Part shown: positions 1-7,240 of the stretch, one piece after another | How positions within the stretch are numbered: position 1 is the stretch's first letter | How the letters are laid out: each line of letters begins with the position of its first letter | Assembly (NCBI GenBank): GCA_023418255.1 | Contig: JAEZZZ010000055.1 | Coordinates: 1-19,979 of the forward strand | Reading direction: 5' to 3' | DNA length: 19,979 nt | DNA from: Bacteroidota bacterium | Lineage (GTDB): Bacteria > Bacteroidota > Bacteroidia > Bacteroidales > Dysgonomonadaceae | Position numbers and translations under genes: made by a program | Notes under the pieces: generated by a model | The model's database searches: none | The model's input: the letters and a program-made list of their open reading frames with translations, nothing else | What the model was told of the DNA's origin: nothing

Positions 1-40
1 ACAAGTCTCGTTGTCCTTTTTCGGGTAATTTTCCTATCAT
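1..40 (-). CDS. 5' end of a probable transposase gene (partial, cut by window edge)
   Basis: Thirteen codons are visible from an ATG at 40-38, reading MIGKLPEKGQRDL, and the frame is still open at the window edge. From memory this resembles the first residues of a Bacteroidetes transposase group that begin M-L-G-K-x-P-x-x-x-Q-R-D-L-F. It sits about 14 bases downstream of the transcription start predicted from the promoter-like sequence at 62-92, so both signals support each other. Only the start is visible, so the family assignment is an inference from a very short stretch; it could be another gene. Confidence 0.4.
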   Translation of the reverse strand, partial: MIGKLPEKGQRDL

Positions 41-61
41 AATTTGCAAGGTTTTACTCTG

Positions 62-92
62 TAAAGATACGAAAAACGGCAAATATATACAA
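62..92 (-). promoter_or_regulatory. Bacteroidetes-type promoter for the left-edge gene
   Basis: On the minus strand TTG (92-90) is followed after exactly 20 bases by TATCTTTA (69-62). The Bacteroidetes housekeeping sigma consensus is TTG-N19-21-TAnnTTTG, so the -7 box matches 7 of 8 positions, with A in place of the last G. Expected transcription start is near 55, giving a short leader before the ATG at 40. It would drive the partial gene at the left edge. Confidence 0.5.
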
Positions 93-114
93 GAAAAATA
101 GCGGTTATTTTTCT
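92..114. repeat. perfect 9-bp inverted repeat with 5-base loop
   Basis: AGAAAAATA at 92-100 is the exact reverse complement of TATTTTTCT at 106-114, with GCGGT between. The repeat overlaps the -33 TTG of the promoter at 62-92. It could be a weak AT-rich terminator for read-through from the ribosomal operon, an operator, or part of the end of the mobile element to the left. Sequence alone does not decide. Confidence 0.5.
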
Positions 115-158
115 GATAATCAGAGGGGGTAGGTGCTTTTTAAGGAGAGGCTACATAG

Positions 159-190
159 AAAAAAAGAGCTACGATCACTCGCGGCTCTTT
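159..190 (-). terminator. rho-independent terminator of the ribosomal operon (distal)
   Basis: On the minus strand AAAGAGC (190-184) pairs with GCTCTTT (169-163), with an extra inner CGA/TCG pairing, and is followed directly by T residues down to 159. It lies about 70 bases beyond the rplQ stop codon. The plus-strand reading has only a three-T run, so it should act mainly on minus-strand transcripts. Confidence 0.8.
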
Positions 191-208
191 CCTAATGTTT
201 AACATTTT

Positions 209-229
209 AAAAATCACAGCTTCGCTGCG
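209..229 (-). terminator. small hairpin with T-run, proximal terminator after rplQ
   Basis: On the minus strand CGCAGC (229-224) pairs with GCTGTG (220-215), including one G-U pair, around a GAA loop, followed by ATTTTT (214-209). It is a short six-pair stem about 32 bases past the rplQ stop. Together with the stronger hairpin at 190-159 it makes a tandem terminator. On its own it would be weak. Confidence 0.5.
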
Positions 230-260
230 GATTGACAGCATCGGCTAAGTTTTGTGGTTC

Positions 261-959
261 TCAACCTTCTGATGGTGTATCCTCAGCGTTTTCCTTTTTC
301 TCCTTTTGAGTTTCTTTTTCCGCTTCTACTTTCTTATCGGCTTGTATGGCTTTTTTTTCTGTTGGAGTCGCTTCTTTATCCGATTTTTTTGTAGATGCTT
401 CTTGCGTTTCCTTTGTTTCTTTTGTTTCTTTCGCTACTTTTTCTTTTGGTTCAACACCTTTTTCTTTCGCCGCTTTCGCATTAGGTTCTTCTTCTTTTGT
501 CGCGGGTGCTGTTGCTTTTGCAGCAGTAGCAGTAGATGTCGATTTTCTGCGTGAGCGGCGTGTTCTTGCTTTCTTAGCGCCACTTTCTTTCAGCATATTT
601 TCGTTATAGTCCACCAGTTCAATGAAACACATTGAGGCGTTGTCACCCAATCGGAATCCCGTTTTTATGATGCGAGTGTATCCTCCGGGACGATCTGCCA
701 CTTTTTGAGAAATATTTTGGAATAGCTCCGTAACGGCTTGTTTGCTTTGCAACTTTTTAAATACAAGGCGCCGAGATGTTGTTGTATCCTCTTTTGATTT
801 TGTAATAATGGGCTCAACAAATTTTCTTAACTCTTTGGCTTTTGGAACAGTTGTAAAAATACGTTTATGCATAATCAGCGAATTTGCCATATTTGACAAC
901 ATTGCTCCACGATGTGCCTTTTTTCGCCCTAAATGATTATTCTTTTTATTATGTCTCAT
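261..959 (-). CDS. rplQ: large-subunit ribosomal protein bL17 with long charged C-terminal tail
   Basis: This is ribosomal protein L17 of the 50S subunit. Residues 1 to about 120 are the conserved fold, starting MRHNKKNNHLGRKKAHR and containing the typical RIIKTGFRLGDNA stretch at 96-108. Bacterial L17 is usually about 120-130 residues. Here it is 232, because residues 121-232 form a low-complexity tail rich in Lys, Glu, Ala and Thr that begins with a very basic KKARTRRSRRK patch (129-139) and then turns into KE-rich repeats. The tail is probably disordered. L17 is the last gene of the operon, five bases after rpoA, and two hairpin terminators follow. Tailed L17 proteins occur in Bacteroidetes, but this one looks long. 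Confidence 0.97.
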   Translation of the reverse strand: MRHNKKNNHLGRKKAHRGAMLSNMANSLIMHKRIFTTVPKAKELRKFVEPIITKSKEDTTTSRRLVFKKLQSKQAVTELFQNISQKVADRPGGYTRIIKTGFRLGDNASMCFIELVDYNENMLKESGAKKARTRRSRRKSTSTATAAKATAPATKEEEPNAKAAKEKGVEPKEKVAKETKETKETQEASTKKSDKEATPTEKKAIQADKKVEAEKETQKEKKENAEDTPSEG

Positions 960-964
960 TATTA

Positions 965-1966
965 TTAATCTTTATCTAATTTATATTTTGAAATATCCAT
1001 TCCGAAGGTAAGCTTTAATCCGCCCAATAACTCTTCGAGCTCGGTGAGTGATTTTTTCCCGAAGTTGCGGAATTTAAGAAGGTCGTTTCTATTGTGTACA
1101 ACCAATTGTCCGAGTGTTTCCACATCGGCTGCTTTCAAGCAATTGAGCGCACGTACGGATAAGTTTAAATCCGACAATTTGCGTTTGAGCAATTGGCGCA
1201 TGTGCAACACCTCTTCGTCAAACTCTTCGATATCGTTGGCATCGGTTGCTTCAATCATGATTTTGTTGTCGTCAGACAACAGCACGAAGTGCTGGATCAA
1301 TATTTTAGAAGCCTCTTTCAATGCATCTTTGGGCTGAATAGAGCCGTCGGTAGATACTTCTATGATTAATTTTTCGTAGTCTGTTTTTTGTTCTATTCGA
1401 TAGTCTTCAACTTCGTACTTCACGTTCCGGATTGGGGTATATATTGAATCAATGGCAATGGCTTGCACGTCGTTGGTTTCGTAGTGTTCTCTATTTTCGT
1501 CTGCCGAAACATATCCTCTTCCTTTGTTGATGACAAGTTCCATGCGTAGTTGAGTCTTCTTTTCCAATCGGCAAATCTCTTGTTCGGGATTCAACACCTC
1601 AAAGCCTGTTAACAGTTTACCAATATCTCCGGCTTTAAATACATCCGTGCCCGAAATATTAATACTTACTTTCTCCGTTTCAAACTCTTCGATTATTCGT
1701 TTAAATCGTACTTTCTTCAAGTTCAGGATGATTCCCGTTACATCTTCTATAACGCCGGGAATGGAGGCAAATTCGTGATCTACGCCTTCAATCTTCACCG
1801 AGGTGATGGCAAACCCTTCTAATGACGACAACAATATGCGTCGTAAAGCATTACCAATGGTAATGCCGTAGCCGGGTTCAAGGGGGCGAAATTCAAATTT
1901 ACCGGAGAATGCGTTCTCCTGAATCATGATTACTTTATCGGGTTTTTGGAATGCTAGTATTGCCAT
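965..1966 (-). CDS. rpoA: DNA-directed RNA polymerase alpha subunit
   Basis: The alpha subunit dimerises to start assembly of RNA polymerase, and its C-terminal domain contacts upstream DNA and activators. The N-terminal domain spans roughly residues 1-235 and includes GNALRRILLSSLEG (38-51). A short acidic linker (about 240-255) leads to the C-terminal domain (about 259-320) with helix-hairpin-helix motifs. Residues R272 and N275 in LSVRALNCLKAAD correspond to the DNA-binding R265 and N268 of E. coli. Length 333 is normal. It lies between rpsD and rplQ, four or five bases from each, the standard alpha-operon order. Confidence 0.98.
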   Translation of the reverse strand: MAILAFQKPDKVIMIQENAFSGKFEFRPLEPGYGITIGNALRRILLSSLEGFAITSVKIEGVDHEFASIPGVIEDVTGIILNLKKVRFKRIIEEFETEKVSINISGTDVFKAGDIGKLLTGFEVLNPEQEICRLEKKTQLRMELVINKGRGYVSADENREHYETNDVQAIAIDSIYTPIRNVKYEVEDYRIEQKTDYEKLIIEVSTDGSIQPKDALKEASKILIQHFVLLSDDNKIMIEATDANDIEEFDEEVLHMRQLLKRKLSDLNLSVRALNCLKAADVETLGQLVVHNRNDLLKFRNFGKKSLTELEELLGGLKLTFGMDISKYKLDKD

Positions 1967-1970
1967 GAAA

Positions 1971-2579
1971 TTATTGTTTGGAGTATAATTCTACGATCAA
2001 TTGTTCTTTAATGTTTTCTGGGATATCTGTTCTTTCGGGCAAATGCAACAGTTTTCCGCTGTATGTTGTATTATCCCATTCCAACCAAGGGTATTTTGTG
2101 TGATTGAAGCCGTTGAGAGCGTTGTCGATTACTTCCAACGATTTCGATTTTTCTCTTACACCTACAATATCACCGGGCTTTACGCTGTACGAAGGAATAT
2201 TCAGAATTCTTCCGTTTACGATGATATGGCGATGCGATACCAATTGACGTGCTGCTGCTCTTGTGGGCGCGATACCTAAGCGATAAACAATGTTATCGAG
2301 GCGTGACTCTAAGAGTTGCAATAGCACTTCACCGGTAATGCCACGGCTTCGTGCCGCTTTTTCAAAGGTGATGCGGAATTGTTTTTCCAGCACACCGTAG
2401 GTGTATTTTGCTCTTTGTTTTTCGCGCAGCTGTATGCCATACTCTGATGTTTTTCTTCTACGCGTATTTCCATGTTGTCCCGGTGGGTAATTCTTTTTCG
2501 AGAGCACTTTGTCGGGACCGAAAATGGGTTCGCCAAATTTGCGGGCGATTTTTGTCTTTGGACCAGTATATCTTGCCAT
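1971..2579 (-). CDS. rpsD: small-subunit ribosomal protein uS4
   Basis: S4 is a primary 16S rRNA binder that nucleates assembly of the 30S body. The start MARYTGPKTKIARKFGEP and a central S4 RNA-binding domain (about residues 90-155, beginning ESRLDNIVYRLGIAPTRAAAR) identify it. The N-terminal region lacks the four cysteines of zinc-binding S4 forms, so this is the zinc-free type. Length 202 is typical. In E. coli S4 represses its own operon by binding mRNA. Here the gene is preceded by an unusually long 147-base gap after rpsK, which would be the place to look for such control. Confidence 0.98.
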   Translation of the reverse strand: MARYTGPKTKIARKFGEPIFGPDKVLSKKNYPPGQHGNTRRRKTSEYGIQLREKQRAKYTYGVLEKQFRITFEKAARSRGITGEVLLQLLESRLDNIVYRLGIAPTRAAARQLVSHRHIIVNGRILNIPSYSVKPGDIVGVREKSKSLEVIDNALNGFNHTKYPWLEWDNTTYSGKLLHLPERTDIPENIKEQLIVELYSKQ

Positions 2580-2726
2580 TTTTATTAATTATTCTTTTAT
2601 GATTGATTGTCGGTAGGCGTGTTTTATCTTTTTAGGTCGTCAGCCATCGTTAGGGGTATGGGACGGGTTGTTGTTTTCATCGCACTATACTGACAATATC
2701 AAAAAATCATTAAATTGTTTTATTGT
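2580..2726 (-). other. 147-base intercistronic region between rpsK and rpsD
   Basis: This is the second longest gap in an otherwise compact operon. I see no TTG-N19-21-TAnnTTTG promoter and no strong hairpin with a T-run. The only coding possibility is an 18-codon ATG frame at 2680-2624 (MKTTTRPIPLTMADDLKR) ending 44 bases before rpsD. The length would allow an mRNA site for autoregulation by S4, but none is demonstrated. Confidence 0.5.
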
Positions 2727-3116
2727 TTAAACTCTTCTCGCTTTAGGTGGACGACAACCGTTGTGTGGCAACGGCGTAACATCTACGATCTCCATCACTT
2801 CAATTCCCGCACCATGAATGCTTCTGATTGCCGATTCGCGTCCGTTTCCGGGGCCTTTGACAAACACTTTCACTTTGCGCAATCCTAAATCGTATGCAAC
2901 TTTTGCACAATCCTGAGCTACCATTTGTGCGGCGTACGGGGTGTTCTTTTTTGAGCTTCTGAAGCCCATTTTTCCGGCCGAAGACCAGCTGATAACTTCA
3001 CCGTCTTCATTGGTTAGTGAAACAATGATGTTGTTGAACGATGATGAAATGTGGGCTTGTCCTATGGCACTCACTTTTACGTTTTTCTTTTTTCCTGATG
3101 TCGTTTTTTTTGCCAT
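2727..3116 (-). CDS. rpsK: small-subunit ribosomal protein uS11
   Basis: S11 lines the 30S platform and contacts 16S rRNA near the E site mRNA path. The C-terminal PHNGCRPPKARRV is diagnostic; the Asn-Gly in it is the site that becomes isoaspartate in E. coli S11. The basic N-terminus (AKKTTSGKKKNVKVS) and the ISSSFNNIIVSLTNEDGEV stretch are also typical. Length 129 is normal. The gene follows rpsM by 12 bases. Confidence 0.98.
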   Translation of the reverse strand: MAKKTTSGKKKNVKVSAIGQAHISSSFNNIIVSLTNEDGEVISWSSAGKMGFRSSKKNTPYAAQMVAQDCAKVAYDLGLRKVKVFVKGPGNGRESAIRSIHGAGIEVMEIVDVTPLPHNGCRPPKARRV

Positions 3117-3128
3117 ACTATTTACCTG

Positions 3129-3509
3129 TTATTTCGTAGCTTTTTTCTTGTTAGCAACTGTTTTTCTTCTTCCCTTACGTGTGCGGGCATTGTTTTTGGT
3201 GCTTTGCCCGCGTACCGGCAAACCAATACGATGGCGGATGCCACGATAGCAACCGATGTCCATCAATCGTTTGATGTTTAGTTGTACTTCAGACCGAAGG
3301 TCTCCCTCAACTTTATATTCGCTTGAAATGATTTCACGAATACGAGCAGCTTGATCATCTGTCCAATCTTTTACTTTGATATCTCTCTCTACTTCTGCTT
3401 TTTTTAAAATGTTATTTGCAGAACTTCGTCCGATGCCATATATATAAGTGAGCGCAACTTCTCCTCGCTTATTTTGCGGCAAATCGACTCCAACAATTCT
3501 TATAGCCAT
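3129..3509 (-). CDS. rpsM: small-subunit ribosomal protein uS13
   Basis: S13 sits in the 30S head, bridges to the 50S subunit and touches P-site tRNA through its basic tail. It begins MAIRIVGVDLPQNKRGEVAL, has a helix-hairpin-helix region with YGIGRSSANNIL (24-35), the conserved RGIRHRIGLPVRGQ (94-107) and a basic C-terminus (NNARTRKGRRKT). Length 126 is normal. It follows rpmJ by 39 bases and precedes rpsK, as in other alpha operons. Confidence 0.98.
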   Translation of the reverse strand: MAIRIVGVDLPQNKRGEVALTYIYGIGRSSANNILKKAEVERDIKVKDWTDDQAARIREIISSEYKVEGDLRSEVQLNIKRLMDIGCYRGIRHRIGLPVRGQSTKNNARTRKGRRKTVANKKKATK

Positions 3510-3548
3510 ATATGTTCTTTATTATTATAATTACAAAGTTAATAACTA

Positions 3549-3665
3549 TTATCCCTGACGTTGCTTAAATTTGGGATTTTTTTTATTTATAATGTACAAA
3601 CGTCCTTTTCTTCTTACTATTTTACACTCTGCGGAACGTTTTTTCAATGATGCTCTTACTTTCAT
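3549..3665 (-). CDS. rpmJ: large-subunit ribosomal protein bL36, zinc-free type
   Basis: A 38-codon frame from ATG at 3665-3663 to TAA at 3551-3549 encodes a protein starting MKVRASLKKRSAECKIVRRK and ending NKKNPKFKQRQG, which is clearly L36. It is a tiny basic protein of the 50S subunit near the base of the L7/L12 stalk. The classical zinc-ribbon form carries three Cys and one His; here only Cys14 remains, so this is the form that does not need zinc. It lies 14 bases after infA and 39 before rpsM, the usual place. Confidence 0.96.
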   Translation of the reverse strand: MKVRASLKKRSAECKIVRRKGRLYIINKKNPKFKQRQG

Positions 3666-3679
3666 ATCTTGATGTTTTT

Positions 3680-3898
3680 TTACTTGTATCTGAATGATAT
3701 TCTTCCTTTTGATAAATCATAGGGGGACATTTCCACGCGCACTCTGTCGCCGGGTAATATGCGGATGTAGTGCATGCGCATTTTCCCCGAGATGTGAGCC
3801 GTAATTTCATGTCCGTTTTCTAATTCCACACGGAACATCGCATTTGACAATGCCTCAATAATTGTTCCGTCTTGTTCTATTGCTGCTTGTTTAGCCAT
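3680..3898 (-). CDS. infA: translation initiation factor IF-1
   Basis: IF-1 binds the 30S A site during initiation and helps IF-2 and IF-3. The 72-residue protein is a single S1-like OB fold with the family hallmarks ALSNAMFRVELENGHEI (16-32), HISGKMRMHYIRILPGDRV (35-53) and YDLSKGRISFRYK at the end. GGAG lies a few bases upstream of the ATG, so a modest Shine-Dalgarno site is present. The gene sits between map and rpmJ with gaps of 13 and 14 bases, suggesting co-translation. Confidence 0.98.
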   Translation of the reverse strand: MAKQAAIEQDGTIIEALSNAMFRVELENGHEITAHISGKMRMHYIRILPGDRVRVEMSPYDLSKGRISFRYK

Positions 3899-3911
3899 TT
3901 AAATCTCCATT

Positions 3912-4691
3912 TTAATTAACTTCCTGAATAAACTCGAATGTAGATAAAATATCGGGTTTTCCATTTCTGATGGCAATAGTATGCTCAAAATGTGCCGATG
4001 GTTTCCGATCTTTTGTACGTACAGTCCAGCCATCGCTTTCAAAAACAACGTTTTTGCGTCCCATGGTAATCATCGGCTCGATGGCGATGCACATTCCGTT
4101 TCTGATGAGCGGCCCGGTACCTCTTCGCCCATAATTGGGAACTTCGGGTGCTTCGTGCATGTTTCGTCCGATGCCGTGTCCTACCAATTCGCGTACGACG
4201 CCATATCCATGCGATTCGCAATAGGATTGAACTGTATATCCGATGTCACCGATTCTGTTCCCTTCGATTGCTGTGGCGATGCCTTTGTAGAGTGCTTCAC
4301 GCGTAACGCGTAGCAATTGTTTTACTTTTTCATCTACTTCGCCTATACAGAATGTGTAGGCAGAGTCGCCACAATAGCCACGTTTGTTTGTTCCGCAATC
4401 GATGGATATGATATCGCCTTCCTTCAACGGAATTTTGTTGGGGATACCATGTACCACGTTTTCGTTGACCGATGTACAGATTGAATTTGGAAAACCTCCA
4501 TATCCTAAAAAAGTAGGAATAGCTCCGTGATCTCGAATAAATTCCTCGGCAATTCGATCAAGTTCCAGCGTTGTAATTCCCGGGCGAAGATGCTTTGAGA
4601 GTTCTCCCAATGTCATTCCCACCAAGCGATTGCTTTCACGCATACACTCAATCTCTTGCTCCGTTTTTAATATGATCTTGTTGCTATTCAT
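3912..4691 (-). CDS. map: methionine aminopeptidase, type I
   Basis: This cytoplasmic metalloenzyme removes the N-terminal Met from new proteins when the next residue is small. The pita-bread fold ligands are all visible: D98 and D109 (SIDCGTNKRGYCGDSAY), H172 (VGHGIGRNMHE), E205 (CIAIEPM) and E236 (AHFEHTIAI), together with substrate-contact residues H81 and H179. It lacks the extra N-terminal domain of type II or zinc-finger forms. Length 259 is normal. Its place between secY and infA is standard for Bacteroidetes and Gram-positives; in E. coli map is elsewhere. Confidence 0.97.
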   Translation of the reverse strand: MNSNKIILKTEQEIECMRESNRLVGMTLGELSKHLRPGITTLELDRIAEEFIRDHGAIPTFLGYGGFPNSICTSVNENVVHGIPNKIPLKEGDIISIDCGTNKRGYCGDSAYTFCIGEVDEKVKQLLRVTREALYKGIATAIEGNRIGDIGYTVQSYCESHGYGVVRELVGHGIGRNMHEAPEVPNYGRRGTGPLIRNGMCIAIEPMITMGRKNVVFESDGWTVRTKDRKPSAHFEHTIAIRNGKPDILSTFEFIQEVN

Positions 4692-4715
4692 TCTTATCGT
4701 ATCTATTCAAATAAA

Positions 4716-6038
4716 TTAATACGCCGCAATGGAACCTGTTCTGCCTTTTATTTTAGCTCCCGATTTGAGGAAACCATCATAATGGCGCATCAACAAGTGG
4801 CTCTCTATCTGTTGCAGGGTATCCAAAACAACACCTACTAAGATGAGCAACGATGTTCCACCGAAGAATTGGGCAAACTGTGAGTTTATTCCCAAGATTC
4901 CGGCAAATGCAGGCAAAATAGCTACAATTGCTAAGAAGATAGAACCCGGAAAAGTGATTCGCGACATGATCGTGTCGATATATTCTGCGGTTTTTTTTCC
5001 CGGTTTTACTCCCGGTATAAATCCATTATTGCGTTTTAAGTCTTCTGCCATTTGTGTCGGATTTACTGTGATGGCGGTATAGAAGTATGTAAATGCAATA
5101 ATCAGTAATGCAAAAATAGTATTATATAGAAAACTGGTATGATCCATCAGATTTGCCATGAATCCACCCCCTTCTTTTACTGTAAATCGTGCAACAGTGA
5201 GCGGGATAAACATAATTGCTTGTGCAAATATGATGGGCATCACGTTGGCTGCATTCACTTTCAGTGGGATGTATTGACGTACGCCACCATATTGACGGTT
5301 ACCCACGATGCGTTTTGCATATTGCACGGGCACTTTGCGCGTTCCTTGAACGAGCATGATGGCGATGGCAATAACTGCAAGCAGGAATATGAGTTCAAGC
5401 AATAGCAAGATGTATCCTCCCGGCGCATTGTGCAAGCGATCGACCTCTGCAACAAGTGCTTGTGGTAGGCGAGCAATAATCCCGATTAAAATGATAAACG
5501 ATATTCCGTTTCCAATACCTTTATCTGTGATGCGTTCACCGAGCCACAAAACAAACATACTGCCGGCTGCTAAGATGACAGTTGATGGAAGTACCCAGTT
5601 CCAAAATCCCCCCGGAATAGCTCCTTGCAGAGCTCCATAAATGTAAGCGGGACCTTGGAAAAGAAGAATCATCACCGTAAGATAACGTGTGTATTGATTC
5701 ATCTTGGTGCGTCCACTTTCACCTTCGCGTTGCATTTTTTGAAATGCCGGAACCGCGATTCCCAACAACTGCATAACGATGGATGCAGAGATGTAGGGCA
5801 TAATACCTAATGCGAAAATAGAGGCGTTGGCAAATGCCCCCCCCGAAAACATATTCAACAGTCCTAATAAGCCACTGCTTGCATTGGCTTGCAGTGCTTG
5901 CAGTTGTGCGGGATCCACTCCGGGAAGTACCACGAATGAGCCGAATCGATAGATTGCTACAAATGCAATGGTTATCAGAATTCTCATTCTGAGGTCTTCA
6001 ATTTTTCTTATATTTTTTATTGTCTGTATGAATCCCAT
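4716..6038 (-). CDS. secY: protein translocase channel subunit SecY
   Basis: SecY is the membrane channel of the Sec system; it works with SecE, SecG and the SecA motor to export or insert proteins. The 440-residue sequence starts with a cytoplasmic helix (GFIQTIKNIRKIEDLRMRI), followed by ten predicted membrane helices. Typical family segments are IYRFGSFVVLPGVDP (29-43), the helix-2 plug region with GGAFANASIFALGIMPYIS, and the cytoplasmic loop FIPGVKPGKKTAEYID. It is four bases from rplO, so its synthesis is coupled to ribosomal proteins, as in most spc operons. Confidence 0.98.
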   Translation of the reverse strand: MGFIQTIKNIRKIEDLRMRILITIAFVAIYRFGSFVVLPGVDPAQLQALQANASSGLLGLLNMFSGGAFANASIFALGIMPYISASIVMQLLGIAVPAFQKMQREGESGRTKMNQYTRYLTVMILLFQGPAYIYGALQGAIPGGFWNWVLPSTVILAAGSMFVLWLGERITDKGIGNGISFIILIGIIARLPQALVAEVDRLHNAPGGYILLLLELIFLLAVIAIAIMLVQGTRKVPVQYAKRIVGNRQYGGVRQYIPLKVNAANVMPIIFAQAIMFIPLTVARFTVKEGGGFMANLMDHTSFLYNTIFALLIIAFTYFYTAITVNPTQMAEDLKRNNGFIPGVKPGKKTAEYIDTIMSRITFPGSIFLAIVAILPAFAGILGINSQFAQFFGGTSLLILVGVVLDTLQQIESHLLMRHYDGFLKSGAKIKGRTGSIAAY

Positions 6039-6042
6039 ATTT

Positions 6043-6489
6043 TCAGAGTTTTACGGCGGTTCCTCCGGCCGCTGTTATTGCTTCTTCCGCACTTTTTGAG
6101 AAAGCGTGGGCTTTCACTTCTAACTTCGCGGTTAGTGAGCCTCGTCCCAAAATTTTTACTAAATTTTTTGTGGATACAAGTCCCGCTTTCTTCAAAGTTT
6201 CCGGATCTATTATAGTTAGTTTTTTGTTGTCTGCCAATTCTTGCAATGTTTCAAGATTGACGGCTTTATATTCTGTTCTCTTTAACGGTTTAAATCCGAA
6301 TTTGGGCAATCGACGTTGCAACGGCATTTGTCCTCCTTCGAAACCCAATTTTCTTGAATAGCCGGATCTTGATTTTGCTCCTTTGTGTCCTCTTGTGGAT
6401 GTACCACCTCTTCCGGATCCTTGTCCACGGCCAATTCTTTTGCGAGCTTTTGTTGCTCCTTTTGCGGGTTTTAAATTCGATAAATTCAT
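6043..6489 (-). CDS. rplO: large-subunit ribosomal protein uL15
   Basis: L15 is a late-assembly 23S rRNA-binding protein at the centre of the 50S subunit. It opens with the long glycine- and arginine-rich extension typical of the family (RIGRGQGSGRGGTSTRGHKG, residues 18-37), which threads into rRNA, then GFEGGQMPLQRRLPKFGF and a globular C-terminal half. Length 148 is normal. rpmD precedes it by 32 bases and secY follows by four. Confidence 0.98.
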   Translation of the reverse strand: MNLSNLKPAKGATKARKRIGRGQGSGRGGTSTRGHKGAKSRSGYSRKLGFEGGQMPLQRRLPKFGFKPLKRTEYKAVNLETLQELADNKKLTIIDPETLKKAGLVSTKNLVKILGRGSLTAKLEVKAHAFSKSAEEAITAAGGTAVKL

Positions 6490-6521
6490 TCTATATATTT
6501 TTTTATCAGTGATAAACTAAT

Positions 6522-6701
6522 TTATTCTTCTACGATTGTTACCAGATGTTGTATTTTTCTTATCTGTCCTCTTATCGCGGGTGTATCATCGTGTTCAACT
6601 ACACGTTGCATTTTAGTGAGTCCTAAGCTTTCCAGCGTTTTTTTCTGGTCCTTAGGGTAACCTATTTTGCTTTTTGTCTGTTTGATTTTAATTTTTGCCA
6701 T
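6522..6701 (-). CDS. rpmD: large-subunit ribosomal protein uL30
   Basis: A 59-residue frame from ATG at 6701-6699 to TAA at 6524-6522 begins MAKIKIKQTKSKIGYPKDQK and continues with LESLGLTKMQRVVEH and PAIRGQIRKIQHLV, a clear L30. It is a small 50S protein with one beta-alpha-beta-alpha-beta unit bound to 23S rRNA. It fills the gap between rpsE (15 bases) and rplO (32 bases), exactly where spc operons carry L30. Confidence 0.96.
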   Translation of the reverse strand: MAKIKIKQTKSKIGYPKDQKKTLESLGLTKMQRVVEHDDTPAIRGQIRKIQHLVTIVEE

Positions 6702-6716
6702 GTCTCACATTGATTT

Positions 6717-7235
6717 TTATCCGTTAAACACTTTGTCCACACTCACTCCTCTGTTTTGTGCTACCGTTAGAGGGTCTCTTAGTTCACAGAGAGCACCGAT
6801 GGTGGCTTTCACTAAGTTGTGAGGGTTTGATGAACCTTTCGATTTCGCCAACACGTCTGTAATACCCACACTTTCAAGTACGGCACGCATCGCACCACCG
6901 GCTTTCACTCCTGTACCGGTATAAGCCGGTTTGAGGAAAACTTCGGCACCGGCATATTTTGCCGATTGTTCGTGCGGAATAGTTCCGTTGTGAACGGGTA
7001 TTTTTACGAGGTTTTTCTTTGCTGCTTCAACTCCTTTGGCAATGGCCGTGGTTACTTCGCCTGCTTTTCCGAGTCCCCAGCCTACGATTCCATCTTCGTT
7101 TCCAACCACGACCATTGCTGCAAATGTAAATGTGCGACCTCCTTTGGTAACCTTGGTTGTACGGTTGATAGCTACTAATCTATCTTTTAATTCTAAATCG
7201 TTTGTTGATTTTACTTTATTAATTACTCCTGCCAT
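6717..7235 (-). CDS. rpsE: small-subunit ribosomal protein uS5
   Basis: S5 lies at the mRNA entrance of the 30S subunit and affects decoding accuracy and helicase activity. The N-terminal double-stranded-RNA-binding-like domain contains VTKGGRTFTFAAMVVVGNED (29-48) and GWGLGKAGEVTTAIAKG; the C-terminal domain has GTGVKAGGAMRAVLESVGI. Length 172 is typical. The gene follows rplR by five bases, and a purine-rich AAAGGAGGAC within the rplR end lies too far upstream (about 18 bases) to be an ideal ribosome binding site. Confidence 0.98.
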   Translation of the reverse strand: MAGVINKVKSTNDLELKDRLVAINRTTKVTKGGRTFTFAAMVVVGNEDGIVGWGLGKAGEVTTAIAKGVEAAKKNLVKIPVHNGTIPHEQSAKYAGAEVFLKPAYTGTGVKAGGAMRAVLESVGITDVLAKSKGSSNPHNLVKATIGALCELRDPLTVAQNRGVSVDKVFNG

Positions 7236-7240
7236 GATGG

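Noticed and set aside
80..87. TATATTTG on the minus strand as a -7 box
   Set aside because: It fits TAnnTTTG but has no TTG 19-21 bases upstream; the neighbouring TTG-N20-TATCTTTA pair fits better.
306..609. Phe/Ser/Cys-rich frames on the plus strand opposite rplQ
   Set aside because: They are the antisense shadow of the Lys/Glu-rich tail of L17; no start context or family resemblance.
3622..3810. Alternative minus-strand frame overlapping infA and rpmJ
   Set aside because: It crosses two certain genes in another frame and has no recognisable sequence.
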